Shown piece by piece: positions 11,336-23,689 of a stretch of 64,000 bases of DNA. Source of the stretch: Perognathus longimembris pacificus. Taxonomy: Eukaryota; Chordata; Mammalia; Rodentia; Heteromyidae. The notes under the pieces are model-generated. The model saw only the letters and a program-made list of their open reading frames with translations, was not told the origin of the DNA and ran no database searches. The stretch spans positions 9,411,886-9,475,885 of the forward strand of contig NC_063171.1 of the NCBI RefSeq assembly GCF_023159225.1, read 5' to 3'. The translations under genes were made by a program, and so were the position numbers. The stretch's first letter is position 1. The number at the start of each line of letters is the position of its first letter.

Positions 11336-11905
11336 CTAGCCAAGCATAAAAATAAAACAAAATACTGTATTTTTTCACTCTTATGTGGAACCTAGACCTA
11401 AAAGATACATTTTATTCATCAATATGCACACATGAATGTATGTACATTTCTGAACACATAATTATATATCTGAATAAACATAGAACATGAGTCTAACTAC
11501 GGGACTACTCAGGAGAAGATGAAGGAGAGGGAAAAAGGAAAAATAGAGGGTGAATACTTTTGAAACATATAGTAGCTTCATATAAAAATAGCATAAAGAA
11601 CTTCGTTGAAAGCTGTTGATTAATAGTGGTGCAGAGCAGGGGAAGATCAACAGAATATGTTGGCTATGGAGAGGTAGTAGTGGAGGGGGGTTGGGTAAGA
11701 AGGAAGGGGAAAGAAGATGAATATGGTCAACGTAGTAAAGTAGAACAATGAAACCTGCTGAAATTACTTTAGGAAGGGAGAAGTGGAAGAAGAGGACAAA
11801 GGGCTTGAGATTGACTGGAATACATTGCATAGATATATGCAATGACATAATGAAATCCTTATTGCTTAACTAACATGTGCGAATAAAAAGTAAAGAATTA
11901 AAAAA
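11336..11905 (+). mobile_element. Old L1 3' end (ORF2 tail and 3' UTR)
   Basis: The stretch ttcactcttatgtggaacct near 11374 is the diverged 'tctcatatgtggaatct' block that marks the end of ORF2 in old rodent L1s. It is followed by a purine-rich UTR and an end rich in aataaaaag near 11883. Family level only; boundaries are estimates. Confidence 0.55.
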
Positions 11906-12326
11906 ACAAAACAGAGGAGAGAATAGATATAGAAGAGAGGAGGAAATGGGATAGAAAGGAAAGATAGGAAAGGGTAGGAGAGAGGAGGGGAAGGGAGGTG
12001 ACAGGAAAAACAGGGAAGAAGAAAAGGGAGAAGAGTAGAGGGGAAAGTCAGGGTGAGGAGGAGAGAAGAGAGGACAGAGGAGAGGACCGGAAGAGAAGAG
12101 AGTGGGAAAGGGGAACAGAGGGGAGGGGAAGGTAAGAAAGAGGAAGGATAAGAGTGAAAAGGGGAGAGGAGGGGAGAGGGGAAGAGAAGAGGATGGAGAA
12201 AGGTAGGGGAGAGGATAGGAGAGGAGATGAAAGGATGGAAGGGGAGGAAAGAAGAGCAGGGAGGGAAGTGGAGGAAAGGAGAGTGGAAGATAGGATAGAT
12301 AAGGGGAGGAGAGGAAAGGATGGATA
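11906..12326 (+). repeat. Long purine (G+A) tract
   Basis: About 420 bases are almost pure G and A on the plus strand (ggagagg, gaagaga and similar units), with scattered T. It follows an L1 3' end and may have grown from its A-rich tail. The open frame in it (12154-12339) is an artefact of composition. Confidence 0.9.
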
Positions 12327-13727
12327 TTTCAGTCTCTAATGATCTTTTAGGTACTCAAGTTTCCAAGGACATTTCTTGATTTTAGTTATACCTATGCTTG
12401 CATTCACATTGTTTTGTATATTTCTATGTAAGCTCTGCGTATTTGGGAGAAAATTCTCCTGACATTCTGGGATTTGTGCCTTCTCCAATTAGTCTCTCTC
12501 TCCGCCCCCCGCCCCCCCCTCCCCGTCATCATAATCACAGTGCCACTGAAACCATCATGTCCAGCCCTGTAGCTATTGTGCTCCCTTTGAAGACTCTCTC
12601 ACAGCAAAGAGCTACCACCTTTGTCCTCCCAGAAAATGCTATCTACCATTGTCCCCCTTAAGATTACATCAAGCACACCGTGAGTCTGTTGGAGTAGAAA
12701 TAGATCATGCTTTGTAGTCACCATACCCTGTGTATTGAAGGCACTGCTCAAGGAACTGGAATAACAGAGGGGCAAAAAAACAGCCGTTCCTGTCTGAGCC
12801 TTCCTTGCATTCAAGTGGAAAAGACAATAAAAGTACTAACAATGGCCCATATAAGTTCTGGTGCTGGTAATGCAAGGAAGATAATAAAGCAATGTAAGGT
12901 CATGGGAGGTCTTCGGGATTTCAGGAGAAGCTGCTGATCTGAGTAGATAACCTTTGAGAATTTAGCTGGATGAAGGGAACTTCTATGAACTGCACATCTC
13001 AGGCAGATGGCAAGGAGTGGCTATAGGGATACAAGTCTCAGAGCAGAGAAATCAGGCTTAGAAAAAAATAGAAATGCTCAGGCTATAGTAAAGGGGGAAG
13101 GCCAGATACAGTATAAGGATAATAATGATGAAGCATGAAGTTGAGTCAACATTTGGGGGGGAAAGGAGTATAATAAAGGAAGATATGACAAGCAAAGAAA
13201 ATGACCCAGTACAGTAATAGCTGCATACTTGGCTGAATGCCAAGTATGCCACGGTTATTTCATAACCATGGTTGCACATGTGAGAAGTATGCAGTTACCC
13301 TGTTTGTGTAATTCTTCGCAGAATATTTTCTCATCCACTAAGGTAATAAAGCCAATATTTGGGAATTCTAGGCAAATGTCACTACAGAAAAGAATACTAA
13401 CAGGATCGAAGGGTGTTTGTAATGAGGAAGTTGTTGAGTTTGATCACAGAAGCTAAGCTGAGCAAGAAAGAGAGAACCAACATGCCCCAGATGACAAATA
13501 GTAAAAACTGGTAGAGAAAATGCACAAGAAGTCTTGATGTGAGTGGTGACTTAAAACAGGGTGAGACAAATATAAGTCATCAGAAATGAATGAAAAGTGA
13601 GCTTCAGATATTAGACCTTTAAAACAGAGGAGTGAAAGGTAGATAATAGTAATAGAAACCATTTCTGAGTACTTAGAAGGGTCAAACTCATGGAGTCATT
13701 TAATATACATGACAACTCTCTGAGCCA

Positions 13728-13728
<1 letters not shown>
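12327..13728. other. Mostly unique sequence; possible ancient repeat at about 12700-13150
   Basis: A C-run (about 12505-12528) lies near the start. Positions 12700-13150 resemble, at low identity, an ancient mammal-wide repeat with 'aaggtcatgggaggtctt' and 'gatttcaggagaagctg' blocks; I cannot name the family. No gene seen. Confidence 0.4.

Positions 13729-13784
<56 letters not shown>
13729..13784 (+). repeat. (AC)n microsatellite
   Basis: Pure AC run of 28 units. Confidence 0.98.
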
Positions 13785-13786
<2 letters not shown>

Positions 13787-14544
13787 TAGAGAAGAAACTT
13801 TATTGCTAATCATGAAGCCAATTTTTCAAGTCACACAGACATAATGGATAATGTGTCCCAGATACTTCACAAAATTATAAACAAATCTAAGTCATGAGTG
13901 GATGGCTAAGATGAAATAAGCAAAAAGATGACTGAGTTGATGAAGTGATCATGGACCAGAAAATCAGAGTGGAAAATAAATTAGAGAGAGTTTTATAGTA
14001 AGAAAAGATATGGTTACAGTTAGAGAAAGACAGCCAGGTATGAATGTTTGTTTTTTTTTTTTTCATATTGAGAGAAATTAACCAGAAGGCTGACCAATAA
14101 TAACACCAAACAGAATTAAAAAAACTGTAACTTCTAATCATTTTAGGATCAAGGGACCTGGAGGCTTTGAAGGACAAAGGAAGAAATAAGGATTGCCTAG
14201 CCGACTTTCAGGGCTTAAAGTATTTGGGGGTATGAAAGCATGAACAGGTTCATCATCAATGACATAAAGGAAGCCTGGTTTGGACTAGCATAAAGAAAGG
14301 AAAGGAAAGTTGAGTGGATAGATTGAGACTGTTGGGGATTTCTACAGAGAATGAAGGGAAATTTGAAGCCGGTGGCCGGCAGGTTTACTTTATAGGAGCA
14401 TAGCTATACAGACGCCTTAGTGTGGCACAGTGTCTGTGTAATGGTACTGACCTGGTGATTAGATTCCTGATGGAGCAGAGGATAATGGAGATGGGGACAT
14501 GATGGCAAGGAACTCTACCACATAAAGACACGAGGATTGGTTTT

Positions 14545-14700
14545 GGATGCATTTTGGTTCAAATCTAAACCAAATAGTGGACTTGGAGCAAGACATTGAA
14601 ATTCAGTTTACTCATGTCTAAATTGTTTGATAATACTTAGAATTTACAAGTGACCTTAGGGTTGGATATAACGTTAACAGGAGCTAACAAAGGTTAGATA
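14545..14700 (+). mobile_element. MIR-like fragment
   Basis: The stretch 'ttggttcaaatctaa', then 'gacttggagcaagacattg', then 'ttcagtttactcatgtctaaa' follows the order of the MIR consensus. Strongly diverged. Confidence 0.5.
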
Positions 14701-15217
14701 CAGTGAATGAGAAACTATTTTGTGATGACATAGTAATGATGATTTATGATGACATATTCTCAAACATCTTAATAGCTTCTTGTCTTCCACTGTGTTTATG
14801 TATGTGCATGTGCACCTACATGTGTATGTCACACAAGTATTTATTTATCTATTTCCTCTTATTTGGAACTAGAACTAATTATAAGTTAAGAGTATCACAG
14901 CCTTAGAAAATATTTCCGGAAAATGTATACTCCTAAATGGGACAGGAGACGGAATGGGGAGAGAAGTTTTAGTAAGAAAATATCATGGTTGCTTAAGGGA
15001 CAGGAAGCCAGTAAGTCAGAGATAAGAGGTAGTCTGGAATTAGAATTAGCAGAATCAAGAAGATAGTACAGTTTCATTGACTATTTTCACAACATTATTA
15101 TTGACTCCAAGGGTAGGAAAGTGGTGATCTCTAACCACTACGACTCAATGATTTCTCAGCAGCCTAGGAGGAGGATGTATTTTTCTCTCTCTATGGTACA
15201 GATACCAGTTGATATTT

Positions 15218-15311
15218 TGTGTGTATGTTTGTGTGTGTGTGTGCATGTGTGTATACAGACACATATATACATATATATGTACATATACACATACATATAT
15301 GTACATATATT
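15218..15311 (+). repeat. Compound (TG)n/(TA)n tract
   Basis: GT-rich run followed by alternating ATAC/ATGT purine-pyrimidine steps. Confidence 0.9.
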
Positions 15312-16783
15312 AGAAGTAAACTGAAATTTTGTATATATTATCAAGACTGTAGGAACAAACAAGTTAGTAAGAAGATTGGAATAGAAATGCCATAACACAG
15401 AAAAGAAAGACAGCAGCAAATAGAGAAAAAATTGATTCTGTCCTGGGAAAGTGCATTGAAAATTAGAGTATTCATGACAACAGAAAATCAGGAAGGGAAT
15501 ACACTGCCGGAAGGGAAGACCAGAGAGCAGCCAAGTACAACAAGATGAGAATGTACACTGAAGAGAAATGAATAAAGTAGTTCTGGGACTCAAGAAAGCA
15601 AAGTATTGAGGCACAATAATTGACTATCAACCTGGAGACCAAAGGTCATATGTAAAAAGTAGTTTGTATATTGTGCTATTTTTGTAACATACTACCTTGA
15701 CAGTATAAGTTAAAAACAATTAAACCAATGACTTTGGATTCATTTAATTTTGAAAAGAAATTAGAATCCAACAAGTGATGTGTGGTGGAAAGTGGGGCAA
15801 CATGCTATCTCCAAACACTGTGGCTACATGATTTTAGCCTCTGTCGGGGTCAGGAGTTCATCAGTTTTTTAAATTATACTTTGATAATTTGAATGCAATT
15901 TGGGTATTGTGCATCTGTTTAGGATTAAGTTTTTGTGTCCCTCATTTTACCATGATTTCATAAATCCTTTACTTGCCGAGGGGAGATGTGGGCACCTTTC
16001 CTGGGCAGACAAACTAGTGGAACTAGGATGCCCATGCTGCGGGCATGGCTGACCATAGCAGAGGACTAAGCTGTGACACTGTATTGTGTAATGTAAGGAA
16101 GTCATTCTCTAGTGGTAATCTTGGGAATGATTCACTTGGGACTCAACCGAATTCACACACATATTTTCAGTTTAAGGCTAACATTAAGTTACTTTATTGG
16201 ACCCCTTCAGATAAAATAGAATTGCTAATTGTGATTCTTAACACAATACAGTACATCATTCTTACAATGGCTTGTTAAGTGGAAAACTTCTCAGCCCACT
16301 TATAACGCACGCACACAAATAGATTCTGTGTCTGTTTAAGGATGAAACCTCTAGCCCCCAACACATCTGCCTACCAGATGGTCCGCTGTTAGTGACTATT
16401 GTTGTAACATATGAATTAGTAAATAAGTGACTGCATATATGAGTAGGCTATGAAAAATATTGGATAGTGGCATGAATCACAAGGAAAATATGCCTTTTAA
16501 TCATTCAATCTTCTGAGTAGGGCTGTAAGGCTGATGATGTAGACAGTATATGCCAAACTTTCCCACAGGGACATGGCAAGATCATCCCATTACATACTTA
16601 TTATCTCTGTGACAAGCAAAATGTTCCTCTCGTGTTTACATATTAGAATATATGATATTATGCCATGTTATATGCTACAATATATAATATCATTAGAATA
16701 GTTTTCTGGTGGTATGCATTATATACACATTTATATAGAATTGTATAAGCACAGAATATATACATGTGGGTTTTATTGTGCTT

Positions 16784-17005
16784 ATACTGGAACTTAAACT
16801 GAAGGCCTAGGTGATGATCCTTGGCTTTTTCACTCAAGGTTAGCACTCTGCCACTTGTGCAATAGCTCCATTTCTGGCTTCTTTTTTTTGGTGGTTAATT
16901 GTACATAAGAGTCTCATGGTATTTCTTACCGGTGCTGGCTTTGAATTGTGATCCTCTGATCTCAGCCTCCTGAGTAGCTAGGATTGCAGATGTGAGCCAC
17001 CGGCC
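16784..17005 (-). mobile_element. B1-Geo composite SINE
   Basis: Read on minus: a 7SL/B1-like head (ggtggctcacatctgcaatc, then gctactcaggaggctgagat), a middle with gagactcttatgtacaatta, and a Geo tail (ttgcacaagtggcagagtgc). The same layout occurs at 45744-45984 and 60692-60927. I name it B1-Geo descriptively, not from a database. Confidence 0.8.
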
Positions 17006-17148
17006 ATATGTGCAGTATTATTGAATTTCCAACCTAAGTATATTTCCTGTTTCCCCTTTTTCCATATTTAGTCATATGTAATGCTTTGTCTATGGCCATC
17101 CAATCAGCATGGAAGGAACCGAACTTTCAGAAATTCTGAAGAATTTTC

Positions 17149-17342
17149 TCTCTATCTCTTTATATATACATATATATGTGTGTGTGTGTGTGTGTGTATG
17201 TATATATAAAGAAGTTTCATTGAATACATTGGCTTTTAAAGTTAGAACAAAGGATCAATTTGAAGTAAAGTGAATAAAACCAATATATTCAATGAAACTT
17301 CTTTATATATACATATACATATATGTAAAGAGAGAGAGTGAA
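17149..17342. repeat. Long imperfect inverted repeat (hairpin)
   Basis: The arm 17201-17232 (tatatataaagaagtttcat and on) is the reverse complement of 17280-17311 with one mismatch in 32. The loop is 47 bases (17233-17279). The outer flanks also pair loosely: a pyrimidine-rich ctctctatctctttatata stretch with a TG run on the left against atgtaaagagagagag on the right. It matches no transposon end I know. Confidence 0.85.
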
Positions 17343-17689
17343 TAGTTTAACGAAAGCTATTGTTATCACCCCAAACTGGCAGCCCATTACATTGCGTACA
17401 AACTTTGTCAGATACCAGAATTTTCAGTGACAAATTAAGAACTGCACACACATCTGGTAGAAATCTTCACTGTGAGTGAAATGAGGGTCTTAGAAGAATA
17501 TACAAGATTTTTCCCAATGTTCATAGAAGTCCCTTCCCATTTTGACAATTATCCAATCCCTTCTGAGCATGCTAAATAAAGTCACAGCAAGCCAGCACAG
17601 CTTTCACTTCTCCAATTAGGATCTTAGCTGGAGTCCGTTATTTTTTCCTAGAGAAGGCTAGATTTGATCAGCACATGCTGTATGTATGT

Positions 17690-17965
17690 ACATGTCACAA
17701 TGCTAACTCAATCCCATTATTATATACAACTAATACAAGTTAATAAAAATAAAAAATAAACATTATATAAGTTAATTATGATACTCAAAAATTAATATGT
17801 TGTAAGCTAACTATACAACTTGGTGTCAGGATTGGGGAGGAGGGAAAGTGGGAGAAAAATGAAGTAGGAGGTAACAAGTTTGACAAAAAATGTACTTACT
17901 ACCTTAACTATGTAACTGTAACCCCTCTGTATATCACTTTGACAATAAAATTAAATACAAACAAA
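17690..17965 (+). mobile_element. L1 3' UTR fragment
   Basis: It ends with the diagnostic L1 tail of this genome: a gggaggaggg-rich stretch, ggaggtaacaagtttgac, aatgtacttactacctta, gtaacccctctgtatatcac and ttgacaataaaatt. The 5' limit is uncertain. Confidence 0.8.
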
Positions 17966-19364
17966 ACACACAAAAAAGTTTGTTCTTGCAGCATATTGCT
18001 TTTCTGAGAAATGCATATCTATCCTTTAAGTCTTACACTGAATGATGTGTAGCTGAAGAAATGATCATTACAAGATTATTACAGAGAGGAAATTTGATAC
18101 TTAAGAATAGGCACTGGGAATGGATAATCAATAAAGTAAGAATCAACAAGTAGTAGAATGAAAGAGAGGAAAGTGTATTGCAAGGGATACTATTAATGTT
18201 CAATTAAGGACCTAGCTAACCAGTCCATCTTCTTCAAAAACACACATTGAGAACAATATCTAAATCAGATCCTATCTTTAGGTCTTCCTAAAGATGGTAC
18301 TGTGCATTTGGTTATACAAAGGCTAGAAGAACTTAGTGCTATGGCCAATGGAATTAATAAAAGTTATTTTGCCCCTTTTGTCCCTGAATATCAATGACAA
18401 ATTCTCTAGATGAATATAATTAATAACAATAGTAAACCAAATTTCCAAATTTGTCTAAACCTGCAACTCATAACCCCTAACAAAGACACAGTAGCAGATC
18501 TGAGAACAAATATGACACCTCTATGCTCTCCTTTCTCTCTAAATACTATTGTAGAAAAACATCCTTTTATCTCCTCTGTGGAGTCCAGACTCTAACTGAA
18601 GGCCCGCACTGTGGGCTGATCAGCTTTAGCACAGCCTGACTGAGGGAGGGTGACTTTCCTCCAGTGTGGACAGCTGGGTACAAATGACCACACATCTGGT
18701 AACAAATTCAACTTACTGTATATCTAGCAACAGATTTCCCATCTCCAAAGCTAAAACAAATCATGTTCACAGGACTGGAAAATTCCCCGGGAAAAAATAA
18801 AGATGTAATTAACGCAAGTTCCGGGCAGCAGGAGTCATCTGGCAGAGGTATTTCTTCTGTTTTGGAAGTTTTTCTATCTTTGAAAAGACATACAATAAAA
18901 GCCACATGTATCTTCATTTATGGTGTCCTGAACAAAATGAAAAAATGCAGATGATTTCAAAAAGCTAATTTTCCATTTCACTCCTTCCCAGACAAGCTTT
19001 TAACAAACGTTGATCATCAAGGCACCAGCTTCATTTGTGGAATTTCAGGGTTTAAAATAAACAGCTATCAGTCTCTGCTCTGTCTCTCCTTTTACCCTTT
19101 CTACTAAGCAAAGTTAAACAGCAGTCCTTTCCCCCTTCCCATCAAACCAGGAACAAAGGAACATAGAAATCCTATTCACAGTTTAAAACTAACAAGAATA
19201 GTCTCTTAACTTTACCAACAAATCAAATGTTTTATGTAATTAAAATGCAGTCATGGCCAAATCCAAGATTTAAAAGAAATAATATTCAGATGCTATTAGA
19301 CTTCTCATTCCATGAAGTAAATCTAATGTATAAGCCAGTATCTTCTGCAACTCAGCAGTATTCT
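17966..19364. other. Unique sequence, no gene seen
   Basis: I see no repeat or coding signal. The block 18600-18960 is less AT-rich but no frame exceeds about 70 codons. Confidence 0.45.
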
Positions 19365-19508
19365 TTTCTTTTATTTCCCTTCCTTTCCCTTCCTTTTCTT
19401 TCTTTTCCCTTCCTTTTCTTTCTTTTCCTTTTCTTTCCTTTCCTTTCCTTTCCTTTCCATTCCTTTCCCTTTCCCTTTCCTTCTCTTCCTTTTCCTTTTT
19501 TTTCCTTG
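19365..19508 (-). repeat. Pyrimidine tract (CCTTT/TTTTC)n
   Basis: About 140 bases of C and T only, in units of 5-6; on minus it reads as GGAAA repeats. Confidence 0.95.
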
Positions 19509-19596
19509 TGGTAATGGTGCATGAACCCATGGTCCTTATGTATGCTAAGGAAGAGCTGTAACACTTGAGATATTCTGCCAGTTTCATTTTGCATTG

Positions 19597-19817
19597 TTTT
19601 TTTTTTGTTTGTTTGTTTGTTTTTTGGCCAGTCCTAGGCCATGAACTCAGGGCCTGAGCACTGTCCCTGGCTTCTTTTTGCTCAAGGCTAGCACTCTGCC
19701 ACTTGAGCCACAGTGCCACTTCTGGCCGTTTTCTGTATATGTGGTGCTGGGGAATTGAACCCAGGGCCTCATGCATACAAGGCAAGCACTCTTGCCACTA
19801 GGCCATATCCCCAGCCC
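19597..19817 (-). mobile_element. IDL-Geo dimeric SINE
   Basis: Complete dimer read on minus: ID-like head, linker tatacagaaaacggccaga, Geo tail, then an A-rich tail with CAAA repeats (19597-19624 on plus as T/GTTT). A short TSD, tgcattg, lies at 19590-19596 and 19818-19824. Confidence 0.92.
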
Positions 19818-19824
19818 TGCATTG

Positions 19825-20587
19825 GTTATTTTCAAGATAGAATTTCTCTTTGTGCTTAGGCTTGCCTATTCTGTGAACCTCTTGTTTGTGCGTTTGTTTG
19901 TTGCTGGGATGACAGGACCTTCTTCAGAAAACTATGAGGTTAAATAAAAGACAAGTGATGAATTGCTCCAATGTTATCACATTCTGTCTCAATACACCCT
20001 AGCCTTATAGCTCTTTTTCTTCCATACGATATTCTTTGCTTATAATCCAATTGCATCTTGTTTTCTTTGTTTTGTTCAGTGGTTTGTTGAATGCACCAGA
20101 GTTAGGGATTCCATGTGTCTCAGTACCAATTCCCTGTGTTAGGGATGACTGTATGTACAGCAGGAAAGGATATGCAAAAGGGATGCAGTGATGTTGAATT
20201 ATATTTGCACTGTACAATGTCCAGTAAATTAGCACAGACAGATTTGCAGTCATCTTCCTCTGGGGTAGAAAGAGGATGATATGTGCTGGATGATTACTCA
20301 CTCATTACCAAGAAGAGCAGGCAAAAGAACCATAACAAAAACAAAGCCCTTGCTCATGCCTCTCATGATGCAAGAAGAATGTTTCTAGAGGTAGAGGCTG
20401 TGTGTTGGGAGGATCCTTTCAAGTGACTAGGAATGTCATGTCCTCAGGGAACATTGTTTCCTGGTGACACAAGTAAGGCTGACACAAGTCCTCAGCCCTG
20501 ACATTATTTGTACTCTTCACTGTCTTAAGCCAAAGCTGGAAGGGAGAATGAGCAGAGTATTAGGCTCAGTTCCCCAGGGGCCAGGTA
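19825..20587. other. Unique sequence, no gene seen
   Basis: No recent repeat or coding signal recognised. Confidence 0.45.
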
Positions 20588-20632
20588 CCCCTTCCTCCTT
20601 TCCTCCCTCCCTTTCTCCCTCCCTCCCTCCCA
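20588..20632 (+). repeat. (CCCTT)n-like pyrimidine tract
   Basis: CT-only run built from ccctt and ctcc units. Confidence 0.9.
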
Positions 20633-21347
20633 GTACTCTGCTTGTTTCATGGTGAGAAGAGAAATAACTCCTCCAACCCTTTCTAAACAGATGGGTCATT
20701 TTTCAGCACATCTTTCTTAGGCCTTTGTCTCTGCCTTCTCCCCCACTGTGCTATTCACTCCTCTCTCCCCAGTTGCAGTAACAGACCTTGAATATTGGCT
20801 TGAATGGAGTCACATCAATTTCAAGCACAGCAGGCAGGCTCAAGAGCTCTCTCTTTGGGTGGGGAGGCTGACAGTGCGAGGCTGTCTCAATACAGACCCT
20901 GGCACTGGGGAAAGCCACATATTTTCATGGCCAGCAGAAGGCTGTTGACCTCACAATGATGGAAAGGAGAGTCCACATTCTTCCAACCCCAAGAAGCCAG
21001 TCAGAGTGCATGCATCCTGCTGTTATGGGACAGCACTGTCCGCATTTGGGCTAGACTCTTGTTCTCCTCTTCCTTGATGCCCCTGATTTCTGGTGGAAAT
21101 CAGACACTTGAAAGTCATGCAAGGGCTCTGTGGTCTCCAGGTAACTGGTACCAATTCAATTAAATCCATCCTATGACAGTGAAATTCTATTACATGCATG
21201 CAAGTGAGCTGAATATTGGGGGAAGAAAAGGCAAGAAGCAAATGGTATTATCTTTAGCTTTCAGCGCTAGTGTGCAGAAGAATGAATATCTAAATTTCAG
21301 GACATATGCTAGACCCTTAGCTAAAGAAAGTTTTAAACATCTAAATA
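20633..21347. other. Unique sequence, no gene seen
   Basis: Slightly higher GC than the flanks. Small frames here have no recognisable domain. Confidence 0.45.
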
Positions 21348-21587
21348 CTGCTAGGTGCTAGTAGCTCCTGCCTGTAATCCTAGCTATGCAAGAGGCTGAA
21401 ATCTGAGAATTGCAGTTCAAAGCTAACCCCAGCAGGAAAGACCATGAGACTCTTCTCTCCAATTAACTAACAGAAAACTAGAAGCCAAGCTGTTGCTCAA
21501 AGTGTCAGGGAACAAGCCTGAGTGAAAGATCTCAGGGGCAGTGCCTAGGCTTTGAGTTCAAGCCCCACAACTGACAAAAAAAAAATC
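21348..21587 (+). mobile_element. B1-Geo composite SINE (first of a pair)
   Basis: Head tgtaatcctagctatgcaag, middle gagactcttctctccaatta, diverged Geo tail, A tail at 21578-21586. Confidence 0.75.
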
Positions 21588-21596
21588 TAAATGGCA

Positions 21597-21812
21597 GCCA
21601 GGTAATGGTGGTTTATAGCTGTACCCCTAACAACTAAGGAGATATGAGGATCATGGTTCAAAGCGAACTGGGCAGGAAAGTCCTTGAGACTCTTATCTTC
21701 AAGTAACTAGTAAAGAGCTCAAGTGGTAGAGAGCAAGCCTTTAACAAAAACCACTAAGGGACAGGGCCCGGTCTTTGAGTTTAAGCCCCAGTACTGGCAC
21801 AAAAAAGAAAAA
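21597..21812 (+). mobile_element. B1-Geo composite SINE (second of a pair)
   Basis: Same orientation and layout as the copy ending 10 bases upstream: ggttcaaagcgaactgggca, gagactcttatcttcaagta, a Geo-like tail starting agctcaagtggtagag and a mixed A-rich tail. Confidence 0.75.
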
Positions 21813-23334
21813 TCAACAACAAAAATAAAGAATCTAAATGACATCTCATCAACTAAAACATACTGCCTCAATATGGAAAGAAACATTGCCATACACTCTA
21901 CAAAACACACAGCTAGAAAATATGATAAAGAGGAAGAAATTATGTTTTGCTTTTGAAATACAGCCTTTCAATACTTATCACAGATACCCCAGTTGGAAGA
22001 TACATGGCAAGTGGCACAGGGAGGATGATAGAATTGCTTCCTCCCACTGAACAAGACTTCCAGATTGTTCCAAAGTATTTGCTCTCTGTGACACTCAGGG
22101 CTGCTTATCTGTTGACAAAGAAATAAAATATCTCATAGAACTGCCCTGTTAAGTAAATGAAGTACAGGCTCCATAGCAGTGAACTTCCTGTCACACTGTG
22201 AGTACTTTGTAACACAGCCCAGGCAGGAGCCAGAAGAGAGAAGAGAAGGCACTTCAATAAGTAGATAGGTGAGTAGATAGATCTCTTTTCAGAGCTCACT
22301 TGGTCACCAGCCATTGAAAAGTATTGAGTAGTCATCAGCTGGACATTGTTGGCATCCCTAGATACCAGTTTTCCAGTATGTAAAATATAGGATTCAATTG
22401 CATAGAATTGTCTTTTCTCCTCAAGTTGATGTCATCTCCTTGGAATTCTCTCCTCCAGGCTGCTGGAGATGGAATTATTTGGAGAATTAACCAAAAGCTT
22501 CAGAAATTGTATGACAACTCACATTCCCTGATCCTAAAGAGGATCCAGCCCTGGTTACCAAAGAGAAGATTCAGGTTTCTTAAATCTCTTCACATTCTGC
22601 TTTGTGACCACAAAACATTATTGTTATTCCTTGATGTCGTTGCAGAGTATTTGAAAATAGGCCAACTTCAACTTGACATTTCAAAATGAGAATCAAAAGT
22701 TTTAAAATGTAGATTACTTTGGGATATAAGATTTTTATGCAAATATAAAACATTAATACACTGAGAAACTTAAACTACTTCATTCCCCAAGAGTAAAAGC
22801 TTATTTTAGATGCTTAATTCAGTACTTAGCAAAACTTTAATAGCTCCTAGGAGGCCTCTAACCCATCCCTTTGTGCATAAGAGAAAGAAGCAAGATACCA
22901 ACTCTGAAATAGTCTTCTTTGTGGAGAATGTGGATATAATTATCTTTTTTACCATATAGGCGCAATTAGCTAACTCTCACTTAATAACCCTGAGGTAACA
23001 CTTGTCATGGAGGACAATGAGAACACTGAGATGTATGGTCCTTCCTGGTACCTTGGAAACCACACAGTCTTCTTTTCCTGTCAACTATATATTTATGTTA
23101 CCAAATTGTCCCAGCAAACACAATAGCAATCTACTCTCCTACTCTCTTGCTAATTAATACTAACAACGTACAATGTTCCATTTTCATGCATGCACATATA
23201 GACATTTGAGCATAATCGCCTTCCTTCACCCTCTCCACTGACCCTTCCGCCTCCCCCTAGTACCTATACCTAAGATAGGACATGTTTCACCTTCATAATA
23301 TTCATTCATTTTTTAAAAAGTGATTGAGGGGAAA
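21813..23334. other. Unique sequence, no gene seen
   Basis: A 93-codon frame at 22408-22689 has no recognised domain, no intron signals I can defend and no codon bias. The part 23100-23320 may belong to the 3' UTR of the old minus-strand L1 to its right. Confidence 0.45.
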
Positions 23335-23465
23335 GGGAAATGGGGAGGGGAAGGCGGGGGGAAATGAGGAAGGAGGTAACAAGTTGAATAAGAAATGTAC
23401 TTACTGCCTTACATATGAACCTGTAACCCTTCTGTACTTCACATTGACAATAAAGAAAAAAATAG
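23335..23465 (+). mobile_element. L1 3' end
   Basis: Short 5'-truncated copy with the usual end: ggaggtaacaagttgaataa, aatgtacttactgcctta, gtaacccttctgtacttcac, aataaag. Confidence 0.85.
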
Positions 23466-23480
23466 AAAAGAAAATATATC

Positions 23481-23483
<3 letters not shown>

Positions 23484-23526
<43 letters not shown>
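23484..23526 (+). repeat. (CA)n microsatellite
   Basis: CA run of about 21 units just after the L1 A-rich tail, a common origin for microsatellites. Confidence 0.97.
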
Positions 23527-23528
<2 letters not shown>

Positions 23529-23689
23529 GAATATGAGTTGTTTAAAAGGGATCCACCATAATATATCAGACATAGTCATGTTGATCACATATAAATGTGC
23601 ACATATATGCATATCATACAATATATGTATACCTAATTATATATGTATATATGATTATCTTCTAAGTCTTGCATCCACATATGAAAGAA

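Larger units (their letters stand above)
13785..16779. other. Unique sequence with MIR-like and GT-rich patches, no gene seen
   Basis: Apart from the MIR-like stretch (14545-14700) and the TG/TA tract (15218-15311), I recognise nothing. The block 15960-16100 is less AT-rich than its surroundings but has no reading frame or repeat I know. Confidence 0.45.

Noticed and set aside
19365..19508. Lys/Glu-rich frames on minus as a charged protein
   Set aside because: Product of the GGAAA-type simple repeat and the neighbouring SINE.
22408..22689. 93-codon open frame as a possible exon or small gene
   Set aside because: No recognised domain and no defensible splice sites; a frame of this size is expected by chance in 64 kb.
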